Source: Candidatus Gastranaerophilales bacterium (GTDB lineage Bacteria > Cyanobacteriota > Vampirovibrionia > Gastranaerophilales > Gastranaerophilaceae). From it: a DNA stretch of 61,693 nt. The DNA lies in NCBI GenBank assembly GCA_944327275.1, contig CALVHB010000051.1, positions 1-61,693 on the forward strand. Direction: 5' to 3'. The notes beneath the pieces were generated by a model, which ran no database searches, had not been told where the DNA came from, and worked only from the letters and a program-made list of their open reading frames with translations. The translations under genes were made by a program, and so were the position numbers. Positions within the stretch are counted from its first letter, which is position 1. Every line of letters begins with the position of its first letter. Of the stretch, positions 52,840 through 61,608 are shown piece after piece.

Positions 52840-55800
52840 TCAAATTGACAATTTGAATTCTTCCCAATTTTTTACTGGTTCGCTTGGAAACCTTACTCCT
52901 ATTGCATCAAAATGCTGTTTTCCACAATGAATTTTTAATTTTTCAGGGCTCCTTAAAGCAAATAGACTAGTTGTTCCTTTGCTTTCAAGTACAAAGTATA
53001 ACTTTTGTTCTCCATTTTTTTCTAAAAATACAGCCCAGTCAGGGTTATAAGTTCCTATCGGAGTGTCAATCTTAAATCTGTTAGGTATCTTGAAGAACAT
53101 TTTAACATCAGGGTCTTCATCTAAATTCTTAGCAAATTTACTTTCTACTCCGCTATCATACAGCACATAATCGTAAACGCTATGTTCTACTTTTACTGCA
53201 TTTTTATCAAGATTTGCAATTAATTCTGTACTGTCAAAGATCTCTTGAACATAATATTCTTCTCCTGCGAGTTTAACATACTTGATGCCATCAATAGCTA
53301 GAGAATGTCTGTTCTTTGATATAATTTCAAGAGCTTTTTCATAAAAATATTGTGGATTATTTATGAAGTCTTGGAGTCTGCCACTTTCTTTAATTATTCT
53401 GATTACTGTTGCTCGTTTTAATAATGTTTCATTAGAAATTAATCGTACAATATCAGGTAATGTATCATAAGTTCCTGATAAGTTAGTTGTCTTTATGTAT
53501 TTTTCAGTATGAGAGATACCTCTGTTTTCAATTTCAAGTTCAGCTGTTTTAGATACTAATTTTGCCATAGGTATAGTATCCATGTTGCTCAAATCTTCAA
53601 CACACAATTTTACCAATTCTTCTATATCAAAGTTTACCCTATAAGTAGTCTTCTGTTTTATCTTATCCCACAGCTCCTTAAACTCAGGAGACAATACAGC
53701 TTGTTTTTTCAATCTTACTGTAACTTCCCTTGAAGCATCTCTAATAACTGGTCTGTTATCTGCCTTTTCAAGTGCTTGGACTATAGCTCTTGCCTTAGTA
53801 TCTCCCCAGCGTTTTATTAAATCGAGTTTGCCTGAAACTAATTGAGCCTTCATAGTATCCTTGATTTTACCATCTTTACTAATAACCTTAGCGTCTTTCA
53901 GTTCTTCCATTACTTCGGAAGCCTCTTCATGAGTAAAGTATGGCTTTTCTTCAATTATTGTTTCAGTACATTTGACTTCTTTTAATGTTTCAATGGTCAG
54001 TGGTTTAGCTTGTCTAACCATCTTATGTACTTCTTTCTTCAAAGGTTCTGATATTGTAGGAAGTTCAAGTTTATCAAGTTTGTCCTCTAATTTACTCTTG
54101 TCTTTAATTGTTCCATCAAAATCTACAACATCATTCTTTACCAACGTATTAAATACATCCAAAGCATCGGACTCATTCATCTGGTGTTCGATTTCGGTCT
54201 TTTCTTCATAGGTCAAATCCATCAATGCACTAAGTTGAAGAACTCCAAACTTCATTCCTGTTTCTTGTTCTATTTCTTTCTGTAGAGTCTCCGCAAATTC
54301 AGAGAAACTTTCATTCGCCATAACATGAAGTATGTTTACGTTCCTATCTTCAATGCGTTCACCATCTTGGTTTACACACAATCTTAAACCTCTACCAATT
54401 TTTTGACGACACGTAAACGCTGATTTTTGCTCAATTAAAGTGCAAACTTGAAATACATTAGGGTTGTCCCATCCTTCTTTAAGTGCGGAGTGTGAGAATA
54501 TAAATCGTAAAGGACATTCAAAAGACAATAACATTTCTTTATCACGCATAATTAGGTTATATGTATCATTATCTGCAAGAGTATCTCCTTTAGTATTTTT
54601 ATACACTCCTTTTTTATCTTGAGAAAAATAACCATTATGACATTTTTCAACGTCTGTATTGAAGTAAATTTTTAATGCTTCATATTTTGGTTTGTTAATA
54701 AGTTCTTGGTAACACTCTTCAAACATTTGAGCATAAATTCCCTTCTCTCCTGTTTCTGTCCGATACTTTTTAACTTCATCAATAAAGAATAGTGATAGGA
54801 CTTTTATACCTTTCTCGTAGTATCTCAATTCTTTGTCTAGGTGTGCTTCTATAGTTCTATATATCTGAGCACGTTTCATTAGAGTATCATCAACACTACC
54901 TATAGCTTTTCCTAAACTTACTGTTTCTGAATTAGAAAATTCGATACATTCAAAGCCTTTTGTACAATCGATTCCTTCAATAACATAGTCTTGATACAAT
55001 TCACGATTTCCCGATAGTGTATAGAGGTTATCTCCAGCATGTACGGTTTTTGTTACTCGCTCAACTTTACCGTCTTTCCCTTGAATGTCAAGTTCAATTC
55101 TTGCCGAAAAGCCGTTTTCATTAGATACAGATTTTAAACATATATAAGGCTTGTTAAAGTCGTTAGCTATTGAGTTAGAAGAGACACAAATCTGTTTTAC
55201 CAATCCCATTTGATAAGCGTCCACAGGAGTCAAGCGGTACAGCAAGTTGATCTTTTCTCTGTGGGTAGCAGAGTATCTTAAAACGCATAATGGATTCAGG
55301 GACTGGATTGCTTCTTTTGCTTTTTGTGTATTATCTACAGACTGAGGTTCGTCAATAATGACAACAGGATTTGTGTCTTTGATATATCTCATGGCTGTTT
55401 CACCATTCAACTTGTCTTGTTCTTGATTGATGATATTTTCAGCTTTTTTGAATGCGTCAATGTTGATAATCATTATTTCAATATTGTCAGAAGTTGCAAA
55501 TTGTCTCACATCAGAGAGTTTTGATGAGTTATAAATAAAGTATCTGTAAGGTACTGAGTCATAGAGGGTTTTAAAGTGTTCTTCTGTAACCTGTAAAGAC
55601 TTATACACACCTTCTCTAATTGCAACTGATGGCACAACTATTATAAATTTAGTGAAGCCGTAACGCTTATTCAATTCTAAAATTGTTTTTGTATAAACAT
55701 AGGTTTTCCCGGTTCCTGTTTCCATCTCAATGGAATACTGTCTTTCGTCAAAGTTTCTTGATAAAGGAAGCTTAAATTTTCTCTGAACATTATGCATGTT

Positions 55801-55989
55801 TGCAATAAGCGTATCTTGGTCTATGATAAGTTTGTTGCCAAAACCAAAATCATTCTGCAATAGATTCTTTTGAGAAAAATTTTCATCAATAGAGAATGTT
55901 GCACTAGCCTTCTCTTGACCTAAAAACAGTTCTGCTACTGCGTTTACTGCTTCTGTTTGAAATTCTTGATTCTTAAATTTTAGCTTCAA
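52840..55989 (-). CDS. res: Type III restriction enzyme Res subunit
   Basis: 1049 residues from a TTG start with AAGGAA upstream. N-terminal 'FKNQEFQTEAVNAVAELF', Walker A 'METGTGKTYVYTK' (about 91-97), DEAD-like 'VVIIDEPQSVD', motif VI region 'QKIGRGLRLCV', and C-terminal nuclease 'YNPDWAVFLEKNGEQKLYFVLESKGT' (PD-x-ESK, about 995-1020). ATP-dependent translocase/nuclease acting with Mod on two sites. The reading frame is intact. Third gene of the operon, 75 bases after the YaaC-like gene. Confidence 0.95.
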   Translation of the reverse strand: MKLKFKNQEFQTEAVNAVAELFLGQEKASATFSIDENFSQKNLLQNDFGFGNKLIIDQDTLIANMHNVQRKFKLPLSRNFDERQYSIEMETGTGKTYVYTKTILELNKRYGFTKFIIVVPSVAIREGVYKSLQVTEEHFKTLYDSVPYRYFIYNSSKLSDVRQFATSDNIEIMIINIDAFKKAENIINQEQDKLNGETAMRYIKDTNPVVIIDEPQSVDNTQKAKEAIQSLNPLCVLRYSATHREKINLLYRLTPVDAYQMGLVKQICVSSNSIANDFNKPYICLKSVSNENGFSARIELDIQGKDGKVERVTKTVHAGDNLYTLSGNRELYQDYVIEGIDCTKGFECIEFSNSETVSLGKAIGSVDDTLMKRAQIYRTIEAHLDKELRYYEKGIKVLSLFFIDEVKKYRTETGEKGIYAQMFEECYQELINKPKYEALKIYFNTDVEKCHNGYFSQDKKGVYKNTKGDTLADNDTYNLIMRDKEMLLSFECPLRFIFSHSALKEGWDNPNVFQVCTLIEQKSAFTCRQKIGRGLRLCVNQDGERIEDRNVNILHVMANESFSEFAETLQKEIEQETGMKFGVLQLSALMDLTYEEKTEIEHQMNESDALDVFNTLVKNDVVDFDGTIKDKSKLEDKLDKLELPTISEPLKKEVHKMVRQAKPLTIETLKEVKCTETIIEEKPYFTHEEASEVMEELKDAKVISKDGKIKDTMKAQLVSGKLDLIKRWGDTKARAIVQALEKADNRPVIRDASREVTVRLKKQAVLSPEFKELWDKIKQKTTYRVNFDIEELVKLCVEDLSNMDTIPMAKLVSKTAELEIENRGISHTEKYIKTTNLSGTYDTLPDIVRLISNETLLKRATVIRIIKESGRLQDFINNPQYFYEKALEIISKNRHSLAIDGIKYVKLAGEEYYVQEIFDSTELIANLDKNAVKVEHSVYDYVLYDSGVESKFAKNLDEDPDVKMFFKIPNRFKIDTPIGTYNPDWAVFLEKNGEQKLYFVLESKGTTSLFALRSPEKLKIHCGKQHFDAIGVRFPSEPVKNWEEFKLSI

Positions 55990-56064
55990 TTCTTTATTCC
56001 TTTATTTTTGATTTATTTTATTATTTTTATGTTAATTATTGAAAAATTCTAATTTCCTCTTTTA

Positions 56065-57609
56065 TTACCACATAGATGATGATACATGTAACTTTTGTCC
56101 TGTCAGTTTTTCGTAAAATATGTGTGGAACTACTTTTTCTATTATCATAGCAAATTGTAAACATACTGTATAATATTTATCCAATTCTCCATCTTGCATT
56201 CTTCTCCATAAGTTAGGATAATATCTTACTATTATTGAAAATGTGTATAAAATCATAACAGTATATACAATCCAGTCATCCCTTAACCCTGGTAATGGGA
56301 TAATAATACTTTGAGAACAAAAAGAACTTTTATACAAATTAAGGTTGCGATACCAATAACTATCAGAAGAATGTTTTACAAATATGCTATAGCGTTTATA
56401 TGTAATGCCATCATCATTCTCATCAAATTGATCTCTCTCGTTAAGGTTTTCTGATGCTTGCTCGATATCACCTATCAGTGCTTTAACCATATCTAAATTT
56501 GAACAACCTGATTTATCAACTAAACTAATATAAGACCCTTCATTTTTGGTAGTATAGCCCGAAGTTCTACTGGTTATACCGCTTTTTTGATTTAGTCTAT
56601 CGGAATAATATGGTTCAAAGAAGCCTGTTGTATACTGTGGGTTTATCATTCTCATAAGGAATGCTAGCTCTGGTATTCTCGCTAAGATATCATTAAATAA
56701 GTAGCAATACTGATTTAGGTCATTATCCTCGCGTACGCGTCTTTCAGGAAAGTCATTAGTCCTGTAACCTAATACATTTAACCATTTTGCAAATAATCCA
56801 TTTCTAAGAATACAGGTATATAATGAGTTTATACTATAATCCCTCTCTGGAATGTATATATGCAAACCATGCCCATATTTTGTAATTTCTTCAACGGCCT
56901 TTAAATCCACATATTGATCTGAGTTCATTAAAATATCAGCTTCAATAAATGCAAGAGTACCATAATAAAGATTTAACAGTCTTTGAGTTAAATTCTGAGT
57001 TTGTGCAGAATCAAAATAATCACAAGAATTCTGCATCAAGAATGCTACACCTTTTGACTTACTCTCAATTAATTCTGAAGATAGTTCGGGGTAACGCTCT
57101 ATCAAGAAACGCTTACAAACCTCTGAGCTTTTTAATGCTTTAATTAACATCCAGTATTGTTCAGAAGGATTCTCGGCTGTCAAATACATTCTAACAGGAG
57201 TTTTAACACAGCCTCTGCAATTTGTTTGTGATGTATTAACATCTTCTATTGCACATTCGTTATTCCAGTCCTTTAGTATGTTTATAAAGTTAGCTGCAAG
57301 TTCAAGAGGTTTATTAAAGTCTGAAGAGAAAGGACAATTTGGGATAAAGCTCATTCCATTTATCAAACAAGCATCAGTCCGTTGTTGAATAATTGAATAA
57401 ACTTCTTTTCTTGTTTGTTGAGAATAAAGTATAGCAAATCTTTTAATCCATTTCCCTCTACATATTTTAATAACAAGGTATTCACCAGGTTCCACAATAT
57501 CTTCAATTTCCCAAAACCATCCATGACTTTCAAGCAAAGGTGCAGTCTGTCGTAGAAAATCTTTTTTTAATAGATCCATTCTAATTTGAAAACCATTATC
57601 TCTCAACAA
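56065..57609 (-). CDS. YaaC-like protein inside the type III R-M operon
   Basis: 514 residues from TTG with AGAGGTG upstream, 10 bases after mod. The middle and C-terminal parts follow the YaaC pattern: 'LYYGTLAFIEADIL', 'ITKYGHGLHIY', 'ARIPELAFLM', 'FSIIVRYYPNLWRRM' and a final 'IFYEKLTGQKL'. It is longer than Bacillus YaaC by an N-terminal domain of about 130 residues with a Cys motif (TNCRGCVKTPVR). YaaC function is unknown; I am unsure of the HEPN-type relation some would suspect. Being between mod and res, it probably belongs to the defence system. Assignment is from memory. Confidence 0.7.
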   Translation of the reverse strand: MLRDNGFQIRMDLLKKDFLRQTAPLLESHGWFWEIEDIVEPGEYLVIKICRGKWIKRFAILYSQQTRKEVYSIIQQRTDACLINGMSFIPNCPFSSDFNKPLELAANFINILKDWNNECAIEDVNTSQTNCRGCVKTPVRMYLTAENPSEQYWMLIKALKSSEVCKRFLIERYPELSSELIESKSKGVAFLMQNSCDYFDSAQTQNLTQRLLNLYYGTLAFIEADILMNSDQYVDLKAVEEITKYGHGLHIYIPERDYSINSLYTCILRNGLFAKWLNVLGYRTNDFPERRVREDNDLNQYCYLFNDILARIPELAFLMRMINPQYTTGFFEPYYSDRLNQKSGITSRTSGYTTKNEGSYISLVDKSGCSNLDMVKALIGDIEQASENLNERDQFDENDDGITYKRYSIFVKHSSDSYWYRNLNLYKSSFCSQSIIIPLPGLRDDWIVYTVMILYTFSIIVRYYPNLWRRMQDGELDKYYTVCLQFAMIIEKVVPHIFYEKLTGQKLHVSSSMW

Positions 57610-57619
57610 GGTACACCTC

Positions 57620-59470
57620 TTACAACAACTTCATCTCAATATTGTGGTCTTTCAAGATGTAATGAGCATTGGAAAGAGCTACATCGTCTTTAAAGGCTTG
57701 TTCTGATGCTACAATTCTTGTTGGTTTGTACTCTTCGCACATAGTTTTCATATCATCTGCGGTTATGCCATCACTTCCATAATCAAGACAAATAAGAGTA
57801 TAAGCATTATTATCTTCTATAAGGTATGCTTTTTTATTATTTATATTCACCTCTTTGGTAGGAATATCAAGTTTTATGCCTAATTTAAGCATAGCTTCAT
57901 ACACTACATCTAAATCATTTCGGTCAGGCTTAATTGTTTCGTTTAACATCGCAAATCTTTTTTGCAATTCTTCAACATCTTCTGTTGGTGTGCTATCCCA
58001 TTTTATAAGATTTGATGTATCAAGTTTGAATACTTTGAAACCTACATCAACTGAGCTGTTTTGTTCTGCAATTTTCTTACCTGCACGTCTTATGCGTTCT
58101 TTTCCTATTTCGCAAATGTTTTTGTAGCCTGCTTTATATGCTTCTGATTTTTCATCACACAACTCAGGAAGCTGAACACAAATAAATCTACGATTACCGC
58201 CATCTTCTGCATTGAGTTGCATAACAGCATGCGCTGTAGTTGCTGAGCCTGAAAAGAAGTCAAGTACGATGTCATTAACTTCTGGACATCCAATTCTAAT
58301 GAATGGATTAATAACTGTTGTTGGTTTTGCGTATTCAAATATCCCTTTTTTTTCAAATAAGTTGTCTATTTCGCTTGCAGAAGTAGATGAGTAACCAAAG
58401 TCGGTTAATATTGTTGGCAATGTTAAGCCTTGTCGAACTTCAGACAAATATCTTTTTAGATATGGTGCTCCTGTTTGTTCTCTATAACCTATTCGCCCTT
58501 CTTTAATATATGTATTCATTTTATCCCTATTAAACAACCAGCATCTACCTTCTGAAGGCCAATATTCTTTATTATTGCTTGGGTTAATCACTGGGTAAAT
58601 ACATGACTCAACTATTCTTCCGCCTTTTCCATTTGCACTTAAATCCGAAGCTGCCCAAGGCCCTCTTGGGTCGTTATCAGGGTTTGTGTATCTTTCTATT
58701 GACTTTGAATCCCTTGGTAGTAGGCCAAGTTTAATATTAGAAATGTTTTTAGCATAAATTAGAATAAATTCATGGATTCTTCCAATATTTCTATCATTGG
58801 GAGGAGTTGCTCGTTTCTTCCAAATTAAGCATTCGACAAAATTCTCCTCTCCAAAAACTTCATCACAGAGTTTTCTTAGATTGGTAACTTCATTATCATC
58901 AATAGAGATAAATATCACACCGTCATCTCTAAGTAGATTAGAGGCAAGCCTTAAACGTGGATACATCATATTGAGCCAATTAGTATGATAACGTCCCATT
59001 GTTTCGGGATTGGATTTTGTAGTTTGTTGAGTAACTTCTTTGTACTTAGCAATAGGGTCTTTGAAATCGTCTTCATAGACAAAATCATTCCCTGTATTGT
59101 AAGGTGGGTCTATGTATATCATTTTAATTTTTCGATAGTAGGCTGTTTGTAAGAGCTTCAAGACTTCAAGGTTATCACCTTCTATGTAGATATTATTTGT
59201 GGTATCAAAATTTACACTATCTTCAGAACATGGTCTTAGTGTTCCGGTTGAACGTTTTCCTGCTATTCTGTAGCACTCGGATTTGCCTTTCCACTCGAAC
59301 TTATACTTTTCAAAGTCATTATCAATGTACTCTCCGCACAAGTTAAGGAGTTTATCTATATCAAGTTTTCCCTCTGCAAAACACTCCGGAAAAACTCTTT
59401 TCAATTTTTCCTTATTCACCACTTCAATATCCATGCTAAGCCCGCTAAGTTTTTCAATATTTTCTACCAT
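57620..59470 (-). CDS. mod: Type III DNA methyltransferase Mod subunit
   Basis: 616 residues. Beta-class N6-adenine methyltransferase: catalytic motif IV 'MIYIDPPYNTGNDF' (about 118-125) comes before SAM motif I 'LDFFSGSATTAHAV' (about 405-411), with the target-recognition region between. It recognises the site and protects one strand; needed by Res. Both halves are complete. Start MVENIEKLSG; MDIEVVNKEK is an alternative start. Operon order mod-yaaC-res. Confidence 0.95.
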   Translation of the reverse strand: MVENIEKLSGLSMDIEVVNKEKLKRVFPECFAEGKLDIDKLLNLCGEYIDNDFEKYKFEWKGKSECYRIAGKRSTGTLRPCSEDSVNFDTTNNIYIEGDNLEVLKLLQTAYYRKIKMIYIDPPYNTGNDFVYEDDFKDPIAKYKEVTQQTTKSNPETMGRYHTNWLNMMYPRLRLASNLLRDDGVIFISIDDNEVTNLRKLCDEVFGEENFVECLIWKKRATPPNDRNIGRIHEFILIYAKNISNIKLGLLPRDSKSIERYTNPDNDPRGPWAASDLSANGKGGRIVESCIYPVINPSNNKEYWPSEGRCWLFNRDKMNTYIKEGRIGYREQTGAPYLKRYLSEVRQGLTLPTILTDFGYSSTSASEIDNLFEKKGIFEYAKPTTVINPFIRIGCPEVNDIVLDFFSGSATTAHAVMQLNAEDGGNRRFICVQLPELCDEKSEAYKAGYKNICEIGKERIRRAGKKIAEQNSSVDVGFKVFKLDTSNLIKWDSTPTEDVEELQKRFAMLNETIKPDRNDLDVVYEAMLKLGIKLDIPTKEVNINNKKAYLIEDNNAYTLICLDYGSDGITADDMKTMCEEYKPTRIVASEQAFKDDVALSNAHYILKDHNIEMKLL

Positions 59471-59614
59471 ATAAAATCCCTACTCTTAAAATGTTTTCTT
59501 TATCATAGCATAAAAAGAACTATCTGCGGTTATAGTAGAAAAATTGATTTGTACTAGTCCATTTAATATCTATATATCTTGATGGTATTCAAGATAAAAT
59601 ATTGCAAACGATTC

Positions 59615-60028
59615 TTAAGTTCTTTCATAGATGTTATGTTGAGAATCATACAATAAAATATTAAACACATTTTCTTCATCAAAAAAGCCAACAAAACGAC
59701 CTTCTTTGAGACCTGGTATTTTAAATTGAGTTAAGTCAACAGCGTCGTATTCTGCTAGAATAGAAATATTTTTAGTAACAGCATGGCAATGAAAAATTTT
59801 CGGATTTTGTTTTATTTCTCCCCAAGTAAGTTTTGAAAATTCTCGTATGCATTTAAAGAAGTTATAAAGGGAATGCCTTTCTTCATTAGCATGTTCTTCT
59901 GAAAAATATTCATTATTTTCGATATATCTAACAAATGAAAACTTTGGATACAATTGATTATATCCATTGTTTTGTCCAAAATTTATTTTTGGCTTTTTGG
60001 AGGGTATTTTAAACTTAGATTTACTCAT
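59615..60028 (-). CDS. Putative toxin of the Panacea TA pair
   Basis: 137 residues from MSKSKFKIPSKK; the start overlaps the antitoxin stop by eight bases (ATGAGTAA). A longer frame to 60097 lies inside the antitoxin gene. Sequence is of a single small domain with 'SFVRYIEN', 'RHSLYNFFKCIREFSKLTWGEIKQ', 'FHCHAV' and 'VGFFDEENVFNILLYDSQHNIYE', basic and aromatic rich, similar in shape to small proteins found next to DUF4065 antitoxins. Activity unknown; toxin role is inferred from context. Confidence 0.72.
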   Translation of the reverse strand: MSKSKFKIPSKKPKINFGQNNGYNQLYPKFSFVRYIENNEYFSEEHANEERHSLYNFFKCIREFSKLTWGEIKQNPKIFHCHAVTKNISILAEYDAVDLTQFKIPGLKEGRFVGFFDEENVFNILLYDSQHNIYERT

Positions 60029-60497
60029 TATCAAGCATTTTTGTATAAAATCTGTACATTGTATCGGTATTAATAACAGTTCCATATCCTTTAGCAATTG
60101 CTTCTTGCCAAGGTTCTTCTTGATGAGTTATTGCAACTAGTTCAGTTGCAGAGTAACTCAAGAATGTTTCACAAAATTCGTCTAGATATTCTTTAACATT
60201 GTCACATAAATCAGAAAAGTCTTGTTCCAAGTCACAAGCTATATCAATAGGAGTACGTCCAAAACTTTTAAACTTTTCATATACACTTACAACAACAGGA
60301 CCGTATTGCCAAGCAACAATATCATCATCAAATAACTTAGTATTATCATTATTTACAAGGAACCAAGCTTGAGCATAATATAATAATTTTTGCAATTTTA
60401 AATTGGTAATGGTATCCCCATTACTTTGAGCTACACATATTATATATTTTGAAATATCTATTGCATTATGAGTCTTATTAGGCATTGCTGTTGTCAT
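60021..60497 (-). CDS. DUF4065 (Panacea/SocA-like) antitoxin
   Basis: 158 residues. Typical start 'DISKYIICVAQSNGDTITNLKLQKLLYYAQAWFLVNNDN', 'DDIVAWQYGPVVVSVYEKFKSFG', and 'HQEEPWQEAI' near the end are marks of DUF4065, now called Panacea, an antitoxin domain paired with many toxins. It is the upstream gene and overlaps the putative toxin. AAGGT near ATG. A short phage-associated or adaptor role is the alternative (GepA/SocA). Confidence 0.88.
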   Translation of the reverse strand: MTTAMPNKTHNAIDISKYIICVAQSNGDTITNLKLQKLLYYAQAWFLVNNDNTKLFDDDIVAWQYGPVVVSVYEKFKSFGRTPIDIACDLEQDFSDLCDNVKEYLDEFCETFLSYSATELVAITHQEEPWQEAIAKGYGTVINTDTMYRFYTKMLDNE

Positions 60498-60750
60498 CGT
60501 TACTTAACCTTATGTCTTTTACATCCACTTATAGTATATAAAAATTTTGTCAGATATTAGTTGCTATGTTTGGTGGATTTTGTTACAAATTTATACGCTA
60601 TTTATATTAGAATAGTATATTATAACATTTGATTGCAAAATCTGTCAAACAATACTCTATCAATCTTATACCCAATTTAACTACTATTCTATCTTATTGA
60701 TTAATTACATAGAGTTTATTATTATTATATCTTTCTTACCCTCTTTTATT

Positions 60751-60785
60751 AAATTAATTCAAGTCTATGTTGTGTGAATTAATTT
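60751..60785. promoter_or_regulatory. 11-bp inverted repeat in gap
   Basis: AAATTAATTCA (60751-60761) and TGAATTAATTT (60775-60785), perfect, 13-base loop. Operator or hairpin. Confidence 0.45.
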
Positions 60786-60917
60786 CGTGCAAAAAGTATA
60801 CCACACTATTATGCAGGAGTAAATAATTGCCTCATCAATTATTAACTTTAGTTACACGTATTTCAATGAGTATATCAATTCATTGTAGATACTTATTATA
60901 AGATATTAAAAATGAAA

Positions 60918-60939
60918 AGGAGTGGTCAGCACCACTCCT
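60918..60939 (-). terminator. Terminator of unknown gene 60969-61412
   Basis: AGGAGTGGT-GCTG-ACCACTCCT on the - strand, then TTTTCATTTTT. Confidence 0.8.
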
Positions 60940-60968
60940 AGAAAATGAACCCCGACATATGATAAAGT

Positions 60969-61412
60969 TTAGATCCTGCCCTTATAGATTAATACTCTTG
61001 CCTTGTTATAATCTTTTTTCCAGTTCTCTATAGTATAAAATAATTCATCATCGGTTTTAGAGTTGTCATCCCACACCAGATAACCTATTATGGGTACATT
61101 CTGTTTTGTTTTTGAAATAACATCTAAATTAAAAAATCTATAAGACGCATCAAGTAAATTGTCTTCAAAATTCATCACTTGCTGCTTGTATTCAGCATCA
61201 TTCTCTGTTTGCTCAAAAGTTACAAACACTACATACGGTTGATCCTCCAAACTCGATTTGAGTGAAGCTGGCTGAGTAAAACTTTCAGCAGCACCATCTG
61301 TGCTTTCTCTTAATCTCTTTGCTGCCTTGGTAAATCCATAAGCCTCAAATAATCTTGCATACTCAGCGTTCAAGTCTTTGATACTTGTTTTTGAAGATGT
61401 TGTTTTGTTCAT
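60969..61412 (-). CDS. Hypothetical element protein
   Basis: 147 residues from MNKTTSSKTSIKD. N-terminal Ala/Arg helix 'EYARLFEAYGFTKAAKRLRE', then a mixed alpha/beta domain 'YVVFVTFEQTE...', 'NVPIIGYLVWDDNSKTD', ending in 'YNKARVLIYKGRI'. No family recognised. AAGGAG precedes the ATG, inside an inverted repeat that is the paralogue of the one before the HTH/zinc gene, so the two may share a control. Confidence 0.7.
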   Translation of the reverse strand: MNKTTSSKTSIKDLNAEYARLFEAYGFTKAAKRLRESTDGAAESFTQPASLKSSLEDQPYVVFVTFEQTENDAEYKQQVMNFEDNLLDASYRFFNLDVISKTKQNVPIIGYLVWDDNSKTDDELFYTIENWKKDYNKARVLIYKGRI

Positions 61413-61413
61413 T

Positions 61414-61454
61414 AGTTTTCTCCTTTTATTTAATATAAAAAGTTTGAGAAAACT
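61414..61454 (-). promoter_or_regulatory. SD-covering inverted repeat, copy 2
   Basis: AGTTTTCTC (61414-61422 on +) and GAGAAAACT (61446-61454), perfect 9-bp arms, 23-base AT loop containing TATATTAAATAAAA like copy 1. Includes the GGAGAAAA ribosome site. Confidence 0.55.
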
Positions 61455-61543
61455 TCAGCGTAACTTTAAGCATAATGAAAGCGTTTTATGTTATTCATAG
61501 TTTCTATTTCATGCAAAGCATAGTGAGCCAGATCAGAGTAAAA

Positions 61544-61577
61544 AGGTTCTAACCTTATACCATTGGCCGCCCCATTT
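61544..61577 (+). repeat. Right attachment-like repeat, degenerate tRNA-His 3' end
   Basis: AGGTTCTAACC (T-arm-like) followed by CCATTGGCCGCCCCATTT (61560-61577), 15 of 18 bases as in the tRNA-His 3' end, then a terminator hairpin as at the real tRNA. Confidence 0.6.
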
Positions 61578-61582
61578 TTAAA

Positions 61583-61608
61583 AATAGACCTCTAAAGAGG
61601 TCTATTTT
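61583..61608. terminator. Hairpin after the attachment repeat
   Basis: AATAGACCTCT / AGAGGTCTATT with T's on both sides; corresponds in place to the tRNA-His terminator and ends the recombinase tail gene. Confidence 0.75.

Larger units (their letters stand above)
60498..60968. other. Gene-free AT-rich gap
   Basis: 471 bases with no ORF I can support on either strand. It holds the 11-bp inverted repeat at 60751-60785 and the terminator at 60918-60939. The promoter of the Panacea operon should lie in its left part; no clear -35/-10 pair is visible. No tandem repeats of the ToxI kind seen. Confidence 0.6.
48196..61577. mobile_element. Integrated element at tRNA-His carrying type III R-M and TA
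   Basis: Bounded by the tRNA-His 3' end and a degenerate copy of it at 61544-61577. Holds three recombinases of two chemistries, a type III R-M operon with an extra gene, a Panacea TA pair and regulators. Its genes use ordinary ribosome sites, unlike much of the flanking chromosome. The left limit is the tRNA; the right limit is placed at the repeat. Conjugation or phage structural genes are absent, so it is a small integrative (mobilisable or satellite-like) island. Confidence 0.75.

Noticed and set aside
60498..60968. A ToxI-like RNA antitoxin in the gap
   Set aside because: No tandem repeats before a terminator; the nearby antitoxin is a protein (DUF4065).
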